Assembly (NCBI RefSeq): GCF_009857605.1 | Contig: NZ_WWCT01000018.1 | Location: 62,001 to 126,000, forward strand | From: Duganella levis | GTDB lineage: Bacteria > Pseudomonadota > Gammaproteobacteria > Burkholderiales > Burkholderiaceae_D | DNA: 64,000 nt | Reading direction: 5' to 3' | Part shown: positions 16,705 to 26,446 of the stretch, in pieces | Numbering within the stretch: position 1 is the stretch's first letter | Layout: every line of letters begins with the position of its first letter | Program-made: the position numbers and the translations under genes | Notes under the pieces: model-generated | What the model was told of the DNA's origin: nothing | What the model saw: the letters and a program-made list of their open reading frames with translations, nothing else | Databases searched by the model: none

Positions 16705-17904
16705 TTACTTCAACTGTTCGTGCAGCAGCGTCACGATCTTTTCGCCGACCGCACTGGTTTCCGGCTGGCCCGAATTGTTCAGCACCTTAACGATGCTGGT
16801 ATTGCCTTCGTTAGCCTTGACCGAAATACGGTAGCGTTGCGCTTCTTTATCCGCCTCATCCGACGAACCCCAGCTAAACAGCTTGCTGAAGAAACCTTTG
16901 GTTTCGGTCGCGTCGTTGATATAACGCACGAAGTAAACACCTTGGGTACGGTCGCGGTCTTCCACGGTGAAGCCAGCGCGGTCCAGCGCCAGGCCTACGC
17001 GGCGCCAGGCGCGGTCGAAGCCCTCGTCCACCTGCACGGCACGGTCGGCGCCTGCGCCCACCAGGGAGGCGTGCTGAGGCTGCACAATCGCGCCCTCCAC
17101 TGCCGTCTTGGCCGACGCCAGCTGTTCGCCGCCGTTGCCCAGTTTGTTCATCATGCGCGCCAGGAATTCGGCTTCCAGGCCAGGATCGTTCGGACGCGGC
17201 ATCCACTTGGTGGTTTCCTTGTCGGAACCGGTGGCGACTTCCTGCACGCCGCGATGGCTGATGTAGATCTCGCTGGAACCGTCGGCGCGGCGCTCGATGC
17301 GGGTGCGGAACTTGTCGCGCTCGCCGCTCGAATACACCGAGTCAAACACCTTGCCGATGGTATTGCGGATGAAATCTTGCGGGATCTTGGCGCGGTTTTC
17401 GTTCCATTCGGTTTCCATGATGCCGGAAGCTGGCAGCTCTTCCGACAGGGTGAAGCCCGAATCTTCCCAGAACTGTTTCAGTTGCGGCCACAGTTGCTCC
17501 GGCGTCTGCTTGATGATCAGCCAACGCTGGTTGCCGTCGCGCTCAACCTTGATGTCGCTCAGGCTGGTCTGCGCCACGGTGCCGGCGGCCGGCTGGCCTG
17601 GCACGATGATGGCGGTCTGGTTCAGGGCGCCCGATTGCGCCGCTTTCGAGGCGTTGTAGCCGGAAGCGGTGGCCACGCCATTGCTCGAATCCGGCAGCGA
17701 ATAGCGGTTATCTTTTTGCAACTGGGTCAGATCCGGCGGCACGTCCAGCGTACTGGCTTTCTTGGCGGACTTGTAGTCCACCTTGTCGTTGCCCACCACC
17801 GAGCTGATCATGCCGCAGCCGCTCAGGCTGGTCACGGTGGCTACCACGGCGCCCACTACCAGCGCGCGCTGCGAGGAAATAAAAGCTGTCTTGCGAATAG
17901 TCAT
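16705..17904 (-). CDS. bamC: Outer membrane protein assembly factor BamC
   Basis: A 399-residue lipoprotein (signal ending in SLSGC) with two helix-grip domains (about 105-235 and 275-399) characteristic of BamC/NlpB. The unstructured N-terminal stretch (VPPDLTQLQKDNRYSLP) matches the region that binds BamD. It belongs to the BAM complex that inserts beta-barrel proteins in the outer membrane. It lies directly downstream of dapA, the same order as in E. coli (dapA-bamC), and ends in a terminator. Confidence 0.93.
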   Translation of the reverse strand: MTIRKTAFISSQRALVVGAVVATVTSLSGCGMISSVVGNDKVDYKSAKKASTLDVPPDLTQLQKDNRYSLPDSSNGVATASGYNASKAAQSGALNQTAIIVPGQPAAGTVAQTSLSDIKVERDGNQRWLIIKQTPEQLWPQLKQFWEDSGFTLSEELPASGIMETEWNENRAKIPQDFIRNTIGKVFDSVYSSGERDKFRTRIERRADGSSEIYISHRGVQEVATGSDKETTKWMPRPNDPGLEAEFLARMMNKLGNGGEQLASAKTAVEGAIVQPQHASLVGAGADRAVQVDEGFDRAWRRVGLALDRAGFTVEDRDRTQGVYFVRYINDATETKGFFSKLFSWGSSDEADKEAQRYRISVKANEGNTSIVKVLNNSGQPETSAVGEKIVTLLHEQLK

Positions 17905-17984
17905 GTCGTTACTGTTTTAAGAAGCTGAAGTGCAGCAAAATATGATCCGACCAGGTCGGGGCTCGTTGCTCGTTGCTACGGGTT

Positions 17985-18860
17985 TTACAGGATGCCGGCT
18001 TCGCGCAGGGCGTCGCGAACGGACTCATGATAACCGTCCGCCAGCGGTACCAGCGGCAGGCGGATACCGGCAGGCATCTTGCCCATTTCGGCCAGCGCCC
18101 ATTTCACTGGCACCGGATTCGGCTCAATGAACAGTTTCTGGTGCAGCGGGAAGACTTTATTGTTCAGCTCCAGCGCCTTGGCGACGTCGCCGGCGATGGC
18201 GGCGCGGCACATATCGGCCATCGCGCGCGGCGCCACGTTGGCGGTCACCGAGATATTGCCGGCGCCACCGGCAAGCATCAGGGCCATGGCGGTCGGATCG
18301 TCGCCCGAGTAGACAGCGAACGATTTCGGCGCCAGGCGCAGCAGGTCGTAGCCGCGGCCGATATTGCCGGTCGCGTCTTTCACGCCGACGATGTTCGGGA
18401 TGGCGGCCAGGCGCAGGATGGTTTCGTTGCTCATGTCGGCCACGGTGCGGCCTGGCACGTTGTACAGGATCACCGGCAGGTCCACCGCTTCGGCGATGGC
18501 CTTGAAGTGCTGGTACATGCCTTCCTGGGTAGGACGGTTGTAGTACGGCACCACTTGCAGCGTGGCGTCGGCACCGGCTTCCTTGGCGTAACGGGTCAGC
18601 TTAATCGCCTCGGCGGTCGAGTTGGCGCCGGCGCCGGCGATGATCGGGATGCGGCCCTTGGCGTGGGCAACCGTCGCCTTGATCAGCGCGCAATGCTCTT
18701 CCACGCTGACGGTAGCCGATTCACCGGTGGTGCCGGCGATGACGATGCTGTCCGTACCTTCGGCGATGTGCCAGTCGATCAGCTTGTTCAAACCCTCAAA
18801 GTCCAGACTGCCGTCTGCGTGCATCGGGGTGACGATTGCTACGATGCTGCCCTTAATCAT
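17985..18860 (-). CDS. dapA: 4-hydroxy-tetrahydrodipicolinate synthase
   Basis: A 291-residue TIM-barrel aldolase. The signatures GTTGESAT, the active-site Tyr in YNVPGRT and the Schiff-base Lys in GVKDATG are present. It condenses pyruvate with aspartate semialdehyde, the first committed step to lysine and meso-diaminopimelate. It lies in the minus-strand cluster between a methyltransferase gene and bamC. A small palindrome (CCGACC-A-GGTCGG, 17947-17959) lies between it and bamC. Confidence 0.97.
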   Translation of the reverse strand: MIKGSIVAIVTPMHADGSLDFEGLNKLIDWHIAEGTDSIVIAGTTGESATVSVEEHCALIKATVAHAKGRIPIIAGAGANSTAEAIKLTRYAKEAGADATLQVVPYYNRPTQEGMYQHFKAIAEAVDLPVILYNVPGRTVADMSNETILRLAAIPNIVGVKDATGNIGRGYDLLRLAPKSFAVYSGDDPTAMALMLAGGAGNISVTANVAPRAMADMCRAAIAGDVAKALELNNKVFPLHQKLFIEPNPVPVKWALAEMGKMPAGIRLPLVPLADGYHESVRDALREAGIL

Positions 18861-18944
18861 AGGAAACCACTGCTAAAAGTATTAAAACAACGATTGTAGT
18901 CGATAGGTCGGGCCTGTGGTGCATTCGGCGGGACAAATCAACGC

Positions 18945-19493
18945 TCAAAATGGCGGTAATAGCGCCGCCTCTCGGGGAAATTCAGGCTTCACGGCGCATA
19001 GTCGTTGCACCATGGCAGCTTTTGGGCTGTCGATGACGCCGTCTTCGAACGCCACCACCCGCAAACCGTGCTCGGCAGCCAGCGCCAGCAGTTCGCCCGG
19101 CTGCAATAAAAACGCCGGATTCGACGGTTTGCCGAACTGCGCATTGCCGTCGGCGAAGGTTTCATAGATCAGCACGCCATTTTGCGCCAGACTGCTCAGC
19201 ATGTCGGCAATTAGCGGCCGATGCAGGTAGTTTGTAACCACGATGCCGGCAAAACGTTGCGGACCGAAAGGCCAGACGGCGCCCTCTTCCTCCAGGTCGA
19301 TGGCGCTGGTAGTAATGCCGGGGCCACAGGCAGCAGCCAGCGCCGCCGGGTCGCGGTCAACCGCCACCACTTCGTGGCCCAGCGCCGCCATATGCCGCGA
19401 GTGGCGGCCGCTGCCGCATGCCAGGTCCAGCACGGCGCCGCCGGGGACCAGGGGCGCATAACGCTGCACCCAGGGAGAGATATGATCGCTCAT
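18945..19493 (-). CDS. Class I SAM-dependent methyltransferase
   Basis: A 182-residue protein with the SAM-binding motif VLDLACGSGRHSRHMA followed by the acidic VVAVDRDP strand end. The short length and lack of extra domains prevent a substrate call. It starts 15 bases after the trpS stop codon, so it is probably part of that transcript. Confidence 0.85.
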   Translation of the reverse strand: MSDHISPWVQRYAPLVPGGAVLDLACGSGRHSRHMAALGHEVVAVDRDPAALAAACGPGITTSAIDLEEEGAVWPFGPQRFAGIVVTNYLHRPLIADMLSSLAQNGVLIYETFADGNAQFGKPSNPAFLLQPGELLALAAEHGLRVVAFEDGVIDSPKAAMVQRLCAVKPEFPREAALLPPF

Positions 19494-19508
19494 TTGATTT
19501 ACCTGCTT

Positions 19509-20711
19509 TTACGTATAGACCAGGCCCATGGCCTCGCGCACATCGCGCATGGTTTCCTGCGCCATTTTGCGGGCCACGTCATTGCCGTCGGCAACGATGG
19601 CGCGCACCAGCGACGGGTCGTCCAGATAGGGCTGGGCGCGCTCGTGCATCGGCTCCTGTTCCTTGATGATGGCGTCGATTACCGGCTGTTTGCACTCAAT
19701 ACAGCCGATGCCGGCCGACTTGCAGCCCTTGACCACCCACTCCTTGGTGGCGCTGTCGGAATACACCTGGTGGAACTGCCACACCGGGCAACGCTCGGGA
19801 TCGCCGGCGTCGGTGCGGCGCACGCGCGCCGGGTCGGTTGGCATGGTCTTGATTTTCTTGCTGACCGATTCCTTGTCCTCGCGCAGCGCGATGGCGTTGC
19901 CGTAGCTCTTGGACATCTTGCGCCCATCCAGCCCCGGCAACCGGGCCGCTTCGGTCAGGCGGGCCTGCGGCTCGACCAGGATCAGCTTGCGGCTGCCTTC
20001 CAGGTAGCCGAACAGGCGTTCGCGGTCGCCCATCGACAGGCTCTGGGCGTCGTCCAGCATGGCCTTGGCCTGTTCCAGCGCCTCGTCCTTGCCGTCCTGC
20101 TGGTATTCGGTGCGCAGCTCGTTATACAGCTTGGCGCGTTTGCTGCCCAGCTTTTTGACGGCATCCTGCGCCTTCTCCTCGAAACCTTTTTCTTTGCCGT
20201 ACAAGTGATTAAAACGGCGCGCAATCTCGCGCATCATTTCAATGTGCGGCACCTGGTCTTCATCGACCGGCACCTGGCTGGCGCGGTAGATCAGCACGTC
20301 TGCTGCCTGTAGCAGCGGATAGCCGAGGAAGCCGTAGGTTGCGAGGTCTTTGGTGGCCAGATTCTCGATCTGATCCTTGTAGGTCGGCACCCGCTCCAGC
20401 CAGCCCAGCGGCGTGGCCATCGACAGCAGCAGATGCAGTTCGGCGTGCTCGGGCACGCGCGACTGGATGAACAGCGTCGATTGCGACGGATCGACGCCGG
20501 CCGCCAGCCAGTCGACCAGCATGTCCCAGGTGCTGCGCTCGATGACGGTGGGGTCGTCATAGTGCGTGGTCAGCGCGTGCCAGTCGGCCACGAAGAACAG
20601 GCACGGCAGCTCGGTCTGCATCCTGATCCAGTTCTTCAGGGCGCCGTGGTAGTGACCCAGATGCATGGCGCCGGTAGGACGCATGCCGGAGACAACGCGA
20701 TCGGGATACAT
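19509..20711 (-). CDS. trpS: Tryptophan--tRNA ligase
   Basis: A 400-residue class I synthetase with the HIGH-like GAMHLGHYHG motif near the N-terminus and KMSKS (GRKMSKSYGN) about residue 235. It is longer than the 334-residue E. coli enzyme because of an insert and a Cys-containing C-terminal segment (IGCIECKQPV), a form I associate with betaproteobacteria. The ATG at 20711 follows the M50 peptidase stop by two bases, so translation is probably coupled; a TTG at 20717 is a less likely start. Confidence 0.95.
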   Translation of the reverse strand: MYPDRVVSGMRPTGAMHLGHYHGALKNWIRMQTELPCLFFVADWHALTTHYDDPTVIERSTWDMLVDWLAAGVDPSQSTLFIQSRVPEHAELHLLLSMATPLGWLERVPTYKDQIENLATKDLATYGFLGYPLLQAADVLIYRASQVPVDEDQVPHIEMMREIARRFNHLYGKEKGFEEKAQDAVKKLGSKRAKLYNELRTEYQQDGKDEALEQAKAMLDDAQSLSMGDRERLFGYLEGSRKLILVEPQARLTEAARLPGLDGRKMSKSYGNAIALREDKESVSKKIKTMPTDPARVRRTDAGDPERCPVWQFHQVYSDSATKEWVVKGCKSAGIGCIECKQPVIDAIIKEQEPMHERAQPYLDDPSLVRAIVADGNDVARKMAQETMRDVREAMGLVYT

Positions 20712-20713
20712 AG

Positions 20714-21391
20714 TCAACTCAACAGGATAAGGAGGGGTTTGACCAGAATACCGTAGATATATTGCATGATCGAGATGCCGCCGTTCATGTAGCCGCTCAG
20801 CATGCCGTAGTAGACCATCGCAATCAGGCCGATGAACACGATCAGGCTGTAGCGCTCAATCTTCGCGTACTGGCGCGCAATCGCCATCGGCAGCAGCCCG
20901 GTGACGATGCGGCCACCATCCAGCGGCGGCAGCGGAATCAGATTGAATACGCACATCGAGCAATTCACCAGCACGCCCATGCGCGCCATCTGCACGAAGA
21001 AATCGTGCATGTCGAAACTCAGTCCCTGCACCAGCACCACCCACAGCACCATCCAGCCGAAGCCCATGGCGAAGTTGGCGGCGGGGCCGGCGGCGGCGAC
21101 GAACGCCATCTGTTTCTTCGGATTGCGCAGGCGGCCGTAATCCACCGGCACCGGCTTGGCATAGCCCAGCGGCGGCAGCGTTGCCAGCGCCAGCATCAGC
21201 GGCAGCAGCACGGTGCCGAACGGGTCGATGTGCTTGAGCGGGTTGGCGGTCAGCCGGCCCTCGTTGGCGGCGGTCGGATCGCCGAAATAGCGGGCGACGA
21301 AGCCGTGAGCGGCTTCATGCAGCGAGATGGCAAAAAGGATGGGGATCAAGGCCACCGCGATGGCCTGGACAATACTATCGATGTCGTTCAT
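20714..21391 (-). CDS. Site-2 protease family (M50) membrane peptidase
   Basis: A 225-residue membrane protein with zinc motif HEAAHG in the first transmembrane helix and the distal Asp in PLPPLDGGRI. It has about five hydrophobic helices and no PDZ or CBS domain, the short rhomboid-like M50 group usually found next to trpS. The target is unknown. TAGAAT (21400-21405, minus strand) lies eight bases before the ATG. Confidence 0.9.
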   Translation of the reverse strand: MNDIDSIVQAIAVALIPILFAISLHEAAHGFVARYFGDPTAANEGRLTANPLKHIDPFGTVLLPLMLALATLPPLGYAKPVPVDYGRLRNPKKQMAFVAAAGPAANFAMGFGWMVLWVVLVQGLSFDMHDFFVQMARMGVLVNCSMCVFNLIPLPPLDGGRIVTGLLPMAIARQYAKIERYSLIVFIGLIAMVYYGMLSGYMNGGISIMQYIYGILVKPLLILLS

Positions 21392-21467
21392 GGAGCGGGA
21401 TTCTACCAGAGGCTGGATTGCCTACTTGCGGCGCCGTCAAAGGCCGGCGCCCTCGCCTAATATGGAA

Positions 21468-22091
21468 TCAGAGTCCGAATGCGCTGGCGTCGCCCCGGCC
21501 CTGGCGCACCAGCACGGCTTCGGGTCCGGTCAGGTCGATAACGGTGGTCGGCTCCATGCAGCAGGCGCCGCCGTCGATGATCAGCTCCAGCTGCTTGCCG
21601 AGCCGGTCGCAGATGACGTCGGCGTCGTTCAGCGCCTCGGTCTCGCCCGGCATGATCAGGGTGCTGCCCAGCAGCGGCTGGTCGAGCTCGGCCAGCAGCG
21701 CGTTGACGATGTTATCTTCCGGCACCCGCAGGCCGATGGTCTTGCGCGAAGGATGGCTAAGACGGCGCGGCACCACCTTGGTGGCCTCAAGAATGAAGGT
21801 GAACGGCCCCGGCGTCGCCGCCTTCAGCAGGCGGAACTGGCGGTTGTCGACGCGGGCGTAGACGCCCAGCTCGCTCAAATCGCGGCACAGCAGGGTCAGA
21901 TGGTGCTTTTCGTCAATGCCACGGATGCGGCGCAGGCGCTCGACGGCGCCCTTGTCGTCCAGATGGCAGACCAGCGCATAGCTGGAGTCCGTCGGCACGG
22001 CGACGATGCCGCCGTCATGGATGATCTGCGCCGCCTGCTTGATCAGGCGGGCTTGCGGATTGACGGGATGGACCTGGAAAAATTGGCTCAT
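21468..22091 (-). CDS. yciO: YciO-type Sua5/YrdC family protein
   Basis: A 207-residue protein that matches E. coli YciO almost throughout (MSQFF start, VAVPTDSSYAL, LLCRDLSEL, PRRLSHPSRKTIGLRVP, TTVIDLTG). The family relates to TsaC/Sua5, which makes threonylcarbamoyl-adenylate for tRNA modification, but YciO itself has no settled role. The gene begins three bases after htpX. Confidence 0.92.
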   Translation of the reverse strand: MSQFFQVHPVNPQARLIKQAAQIIHDGGIVAVPTDSSYALVCHLDDKGAVERLRRIRGIDEKHHLTLLCRDLSELGVYARVDNRQFRLLKAATPGPFTFILEATKVVPRRLSHPSRKTIGLRVPEDNIVNALLAELDQPLLGSTLIMPGETEALNDADVICDRLGKQLELIIDGGACCMEPTTVIDLTGPEAVLVRQGRGDASAFGL

Positions 22092-22094
22092 GCC

Positions 22095-22970
22095 TTATTG
22101 TACTGCACGCAGCGCGGCGATACGCTGCTCGAAAGGTGGATGGGTCGAGAACAGCGCGCCCCAGCCACCGCCACCGGTGATGCCCGAGGCCGCGAACGAC
22201 TGCGGCAGCGCGCCCGGCTCGATGCCGTTCAGGCGCGCCAGCGCGTGCTGCATCGGCACGGTGCTACCCAGCAGCTTGGCCGAACCGGCATCGGCGCGGA
22301 ATTCGCGTTGGCGCGAGAACCAGGCCACGATCAGCGAAGCCAGCAGGCCGAACACGATTTCGCAGACGAACACGGTGATCATGTAGCCAATGCCCGGGCC
22401 ACGGCGCTCTTCGTTCTTGTTCAGCATGTTGTCGACAAAGAAACCGACGATACGGGCCAGGAACACGACGAAGGTATTGGTCACGCCCTGGATCAGGGTC
22501 ATGGTCACCATGTCGCCGTTGGCGATGTGCGCCACCTCGTGGCCCAGCACGGCTTCGACTTCGTCGCGGTTCATGCTTTCCAGCAGGCCGGTGGAGACGG
22601 CGACCAGCGCCGAATTCTTGAAGGCGCCGGTGGCGAAAGCGTTCGGCTCGCCCTGGTACACGGCGACTTGCGGCATGCCGATGCCGGCGCGCTCGGACAG
22701 CGCCTTGACGGTATTCACCAGCCACAGTTCGGTGGAGTTGGACGGATTCTCGATCACGCGCGCACCGGTCGACCATTTGGCCATCGGCTTGGAGATCAGC
22801 AGCGAAAAGATGGCGCCGGTAAAGCCGACCACCAGCGAAAACGCCAGCAGGCTGCCCAGTTGCAGCGTGCTGCCCGAGCCCGGACGGCCAATGCCCAGCA
22901 GCGACAGGACGATGGACAACACCACCATCACAGCGAGGTTGGTAGCGATAAACAGGACAATGCGTTTCAT
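22095..22970 (-). CDS. htpX: Membrane zinc metalloprotease HtpX
   Basis: A 291-residue M48 peptidase with two N-terminal transmembrane helices, the HEVAH zinc motif and two further hydrophobic segments after it. It degrades misfolded inner-membrane proteins. It sits between the rnm-like and yciO genes, which in many genomes adjoin each other, so it looks inserted into that cluster. It starts some 120 bases after the upstream gene and may have its own promoter; no clear heat-shock promoter was found. Confidence 0.95.
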   Translation of the reverse strand: MKRIVLFIATNLAVMVVLSIVLSLLGIGRPGSGSTLQLGSLLAFSLVVGFTGAIFSLLISKPMAKWSTGARVIENPSNSTELWLVNTVKALSERAGIGMPQVAVYQGEPNAFATGAFKNSALVAVSTGLLESMNRDEVEAVLGHEVAHIANGDMVTMTLIQGVTNTFVVFLARIVGFFVDNMLNKNEERRGPGIGYMITVFVCEIVFGLLASLIVAWFSRQREFRADAGSAKLLGSTVPMQHALARLNGIEPGALPQSFAASGITGGGGWGALFSTHPPFEQRIAALRAVQ

Positions 22971-23090
22971 ATCAAGAATCTCCGGTACGGACAGTTTGCC
23001 GAAATAATAAGGTAAGACCGGGCGGGCGCAAAATCAAGAGCCCGGCGGCCAGATGCCACCGGTAATCTTGCAGCGATTTCACCGCGCGGG

Positions 23091-23921
23091 TTAGAACCAG
23101 TCGTGCCAGACCGGCGTGACGTTGGCGGGCAGCGGCGGCAAGGCGGCAAAATCGACGCGGGATTCGCCCGGCGCGTGGAAATCGGTGCCGCGCGAGGCCA
23201 GGAAGCCGTAATAGTTTGCTAATTGCGCATATTCCGGATACTGGTCCGGCGTATGGCTGCCGGTCACCACCTCGATGGCGGCGCCGCCCAATTGCTTGAA
23301 TTCCTCGAACAACTGGTCCTGCGCCAGCTGCGTGAAGCGGTAGCGGCCCGGATGGGCGATCACGGCGATGCCGCCGGCGCCGCGAATCCAGTCGACCGAC
23401 TGCTTCAGCGACGCCCAGCAATGCGGCACGTAGCCCGGCTTGCCTTCGGACAGATACTTTTTGAATACCTCGCCCGTGTTGGCGCAGGCGCCGATCTCGA
23501 CCAGATAGCGCGCAAAGTGGGTGCGCGACATCAGGTCCGGATTGCCGACGTATTTCAGCGCGCCTTCGTAAGCGCCTTCGATGCCGATCAGTTCCAGTTG
23601 CTTGGCGATCTCGCGGCCACGGTTGTCGCGGCCGGAACGGGTGCAGGCCAGACCATCCACCAGCGCCTGGTTCTTTTCATCGATTTGCAGGCCGACGATG
23701 TGCACCGTCTCGTTGGCCCAGGTAATGGAGATTTCCACGCCGGTGACAAAGCGCATGCCCTGCGCGGTCGCAGCGGCGCGCGCAGCTGGAATGCCGCTCA
23801 CCTCATCGTGGTCGGTCAGCGCCCAGACGTCGACGCCGGCCTTGCGCGCGGTTTCCGCCACGGCAGCCGGAGCCAGAACGCCATCGGAGACGTTGGAATG
23901 ACAATGCAGATCAACTTTCAT
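23091..23921 (-). CDS. rnm: PHP-domain 3',5'-nucleotide phosphatase/5'-3' exonuclease (Rnm/YciV type)
   Basis: A 276-residue PHP protein with the metal motifs DLHCHSNVSDG and LTDHDEV, then VIAHPGRY and DFHAPGE near the end. The E. coli relative (YciV, also RNase AM) trims RNA 5' ends and hydrolyses 3',5'-bisphosphonucleotides. The start at 23921 is chosen because the ATG at 23930 lies in a TACAAT -10-like element (23929-23934). The gene follows the hydrolase gene by about 18 bases. Confidence 0.88.
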   Translation of the reverse strand: MKVDLHCHSNVSDGVLAPAAVAETARKAGVDVWALTDHDEVSGIPAARAAATAQGMRFVTGVEISITWANETVHIVGLQIDEKNQALVDGLACTRSGRDNRGREIAKQLELIGIEGAYEGALKYVGNPDLMSRTHFARYLVEIGACANTGEVFKKYLSEGKPGYVPHCWASLKQSVDWIRGAGGIAVIAHPGRYRFTQLAQDQLFEEFKQLGGAAIEVVTGSHTPDQYPEYAQLANYYGFLASRGTDFHAPGESRVDFAALPPLPANVTPVWHDWF

Positions 23922-23939
23922 AACAGGCATTGTACAACG

Positions 23940-24827
23940 TTAGCCGGCGAGGAATTCCTCTATCATTTCCGCTAGCGCTTGAGGCTGATCATGGTGCAGC
24001 ATATGACCCGCATCGTAGACCATCTTGCTGGTAACGTCGCGCAGATAGGCCAGGCGGCGTTCCAGTTCCACGCGTCCGGCCGGCTTGGCGCCCATCCAGT
24101 CCCACATATTGGTCTGGTCGGCTTCCACCCACAGCACCGGCGCGCTGATTGCCTGCCAGCACGCCATGACGTCATCCACATGATATGGCAGCGGACCGGC
24201 CTGCTTGTGCACCGGGTCGCCGAGAATTTCCCATTCGCCGGCATCGTTCTGCGCTGACCAGTGCTGCGCCAGGAAGGAGGCGCGCTCGTCGCTCAGGCGC
24301 GGGTTGGTCTTTTGCAGGCGCGCGGCGACGGCGGCCTGATTGGGATAGGTGCGCATCTCCGGCTGCTCTAGCAGGCTGTCCATCCACTTGGCGTAGCGGC
24401 CCGGTGTTTGCTCCGGCTTGGCGCTGCGCAGGCCCGCGCCTTCCAGGTTGATCAGCTTGCGGATGCGCTCCGGCCGCGCGCCCGCATACAGGCCGACGAT
24501 ATTGCCGCCCATGCTGTGGCCCAGCAGGTAAACCGCCTGGTCCGGCGAATAGTGGCGCAGGATGGCGTCCAGGTCGGCCAGGTAGTCGGGGAACCAGTAG
24601 GTGTCCAGGCCGTTGCGCTGCGACAGGCCGAAGCCGCGCCAGTCCGGCGCGATCACGTGCCAGTCGCCCTTCAGCTCGTCCACGACGAACTGGAACGAGG
24701 CGCCCACATCCATCCAGCCATGCATCATGAACAGCTTGGGTGCGCCTTCCCTGCCCCAGTGGCGCACGTGGCAGCGCAGGCCGCGGATGGTCAGGAATTC
24801 GGAACGGGATGGAGTGTGCATGCTCAT
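23940..24827 (-). CDS. Alpha/beta hydrolase
   Basis: A protein of about 295 residues of the alpha/beta hydrolase fold: LFMMHGWMD (oxyanion region), nucleophile elbow GHSMGG and the catalytic His in DAGHMLHHD. No signal peptide appears from the chosen start (MSMHTPSRSEF); an upstream extension to 24899 would add an unlikely leader. It is the first gene of the minus-strand cluster leading to rnm. The substrate is unknown. Confidence 0.85.
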   Translation of the reverse strand: MSMHTPSRSEFLTIRGLRCHVRHWGREGAPKLFMMHGWMDVGASFQFVVDELKGDWHVIAPDWRGFGLSQRNGLDTYWFPDYLADLDAILRHYSPDQAVYLLGHSMGGNIVGLYAGARPERIRKLINLEGAGLRSAKPEQTPGRYAKWMDSLLEQPEMRTYPNQAAVAARLQKTNPRLSDERASFLAQHWSAQNDAGEWEILGDPVHKQAGPLPYHVDDVMACWQAISAPVLWVEADQTNMWDWMGAKPAGRVELERRLAYLRDVTSKMVYDAGHMLHHDQPQALAEMIEEFLAG

Positions 24828-24961
24828 TGCGTGGACCTTGAAATTAGGGACGGCAGCGCCATATCGGATGCTTACTGCCGCAAAGCAAAATAATAGCACG
24901 ACCGTTCGCTACCTGCGCAAGCGTAAAATAGCGCCATCCCACCGCACTCAACCAGGTTCCA

Positions 24962-25486
24962 ATGTCTATATATCAACTGGGCGATCACACGCCCGAGATA
25001 GCTGCATCGTCATTTGTTGCCGATTCTGCCACTGTGATTGGCAAGGTCAGCCTGCACGACAACACTTCGGTGTGGTTCGGTGCGACGCTGCGTGGCGACA
25101 ACGAGCGTATCACCATCGGTGAAAACAGCAACGTCCAGGAAGGCACGGTGATGCACACCGACATGGGCTACCCGCTGAGTGTGGGCCGCAACGTGACCAT
25201 CGGCCACCAGGCCATGCTGCACGGCTGCACCATTGGCGACGGTTCGCTGGTCGGCATCCAGGCCGTGATCCTGAATGGCGCGGTAATCGGCAAGGGCTGC
25301 CTGGTGGGCGCCGGCGCATTGGTCACGGAAGGCAAGACCTTCCCCGACTATTCGCTGATCATCGGCGCGCCGGCCAAGGTGGCGCGCCAGCTATCGCCGG
25401 AAGAAGTCGCCGCCCTGCAAGGCAGCGCCGACAGCTATGTAAAACGCGGTCAACTGTTCAAGACGCAACTCAAAAAGATCGGATAA
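24962..25486 (+). CDS. Gamma-class carbonic anhydrase family protein
   Basis: A 174-residue left-handed beta-helix protein built of hexapeptide repeats, with the metal His pair in GHQAMLHGC and His in VMHTD. It belongs to the YrdA/PaaY group; true carbonic anhydrase activity is uncertain in this group. A possible -10 (TAAAAT, near 24926) lies about 30 bases upstream. A paralogue is at 36799-37329. hslO follows by three bases. Confidence 0.88.
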   Translation: MSIYQLGDHTPEIAASSFVADSATVIGKVSLHDNTSVWFGATLRGDNERITIGENSNVQEGTVMHTDMGYPLSVGRNVTIGHQAMLHGCTIGDGSLVGIQAVILNGAVIGKGCLVGAGALVTEGKTFPDYSLIIGAPAKVARQLSPEEVAALQGSADSYVKRGQLFKTQLKKIG

Positions 25487-25489
25487 ATA

Positions 25490-26446
25490 ATGAGCATTAC
25501 CATCACTGGCCAGGACACCCTGCAAAAATTCATCTTCGATAACGCTGCCGTACGCGGCGAGCTGATCGACATTTCCGCCACATGGCGCGAAGTGCTGTCG
25601 CGTCACGAATACCCGGTCGCGGTCAAGAAGCTGCTGGGCCAGATGACGGCGGCGGCGGCGCTGCTGTCGGCCAACCTGAAGTTCAACGGTTCGATCATCA
25701 TGCAGATTCATGGTGACGGTCCGGTGCGCCTGCTGGTGGTCGAATGCGATGCCGAGCTGCGCCTGCGCGCCACTGCCAAGCTGAACCCGGACCTGGCGAT
25801 CGCCGACGACGCCAACCTGACCACGCTGCTGAACCCGCATGGCAACGGCCGCTTCATCATCACGCTCGATCCGCTCGACAAGATGCCGGGCCAGCAGCCT
25901 TACCAGGGCGTGGTGCCGCTGGATGGCGACGACGTGGCGACCGTGATTGAAAACTATATGCTGCGTTCCGAACAGCTGGATACCAAGCTGTGGCTGGCGG
26001 CGGACGATAATGTCTCGCGCGGCCTGCTGCTGCAAAAGCTGCCGCATCACGGCGGCAAGGCGGAAGCCACGCCGGTCAGCGAAGAAGATGCGCTGGAAAC
26101 CTGGAACCGCGCGGTCATGCTGGGTTCCACGCTGAAAGAGCAAGAGCTGCTGGACACCGGCATCGAGGTGCTGATGCAGCGCCTGTTCTGGGAAGAGACC
26201 ATCCGCGTGTTCGATCCGCAGCATCCGCAGTTCCATTGCAGCTGCACCCGTGAAAAGGTCGGCAATATGCTGAAGATGCTGGGCCGCGAGGAAGTGGAAA
26301 GCGTGATCGCCGAGCTGGGCCATGTCGGCGTCAACTGCGATTTCTGCGGCCAGCACTACGAGTACGACAAGGTCGATTGCGCGCAGCTGTTTGTCAGCAA
26401 CGACCCGGTCGAAGCCTTGTTACCGGCCGGCGAAGTCAAGCACTAA
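25490..26446 (+). CDS. hslO: Redox-regulated chaperone Hsp33
   Basis: A 318-residue protein with the C-terminal redox zinc site CSC (in FHCSCTREK) and CDFC (in NCDFCGQHY). In the family these cysteines release zinc on oxidation and turn the protein into a holdase. Its stop codon overlaps that of the convergent symporter gene (CTAA at 26443-26446). Confidence 0.96.
   Translation: MSITITGQDTLQKFIFDNAAVRGELIDISATWREVLSRHEYPVAVKKLLGQMTAAAALLSANLKFNGSIIMQIHGDGPVRLLVVECDAELRLRATAKLNPDLAIADDANLTTLLNPHGNGRFIITLDPLDKMPGQQPYQGVVPLDGDDVATVIENYMLRSEQLDTKLWLAADDNVSRGLLLQKLPHHGGKAEATPVSEEDALETWNRAVMLGSTLKEQELLDTGIEVLMQRLFWEETIRVFDPQHPQFHCSCTREKVGNMLKMLGREEVESVIAELGHVGVNCDFCGQHYEYDKVDCAQLFVSNDPVEALLPAGEVKH

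Noticed and set aside
21327..23015. A 562-codon plus-strand frame across yciO and htpX
   Set aside because: It is antisense to two clear genes and only reflects base composition.
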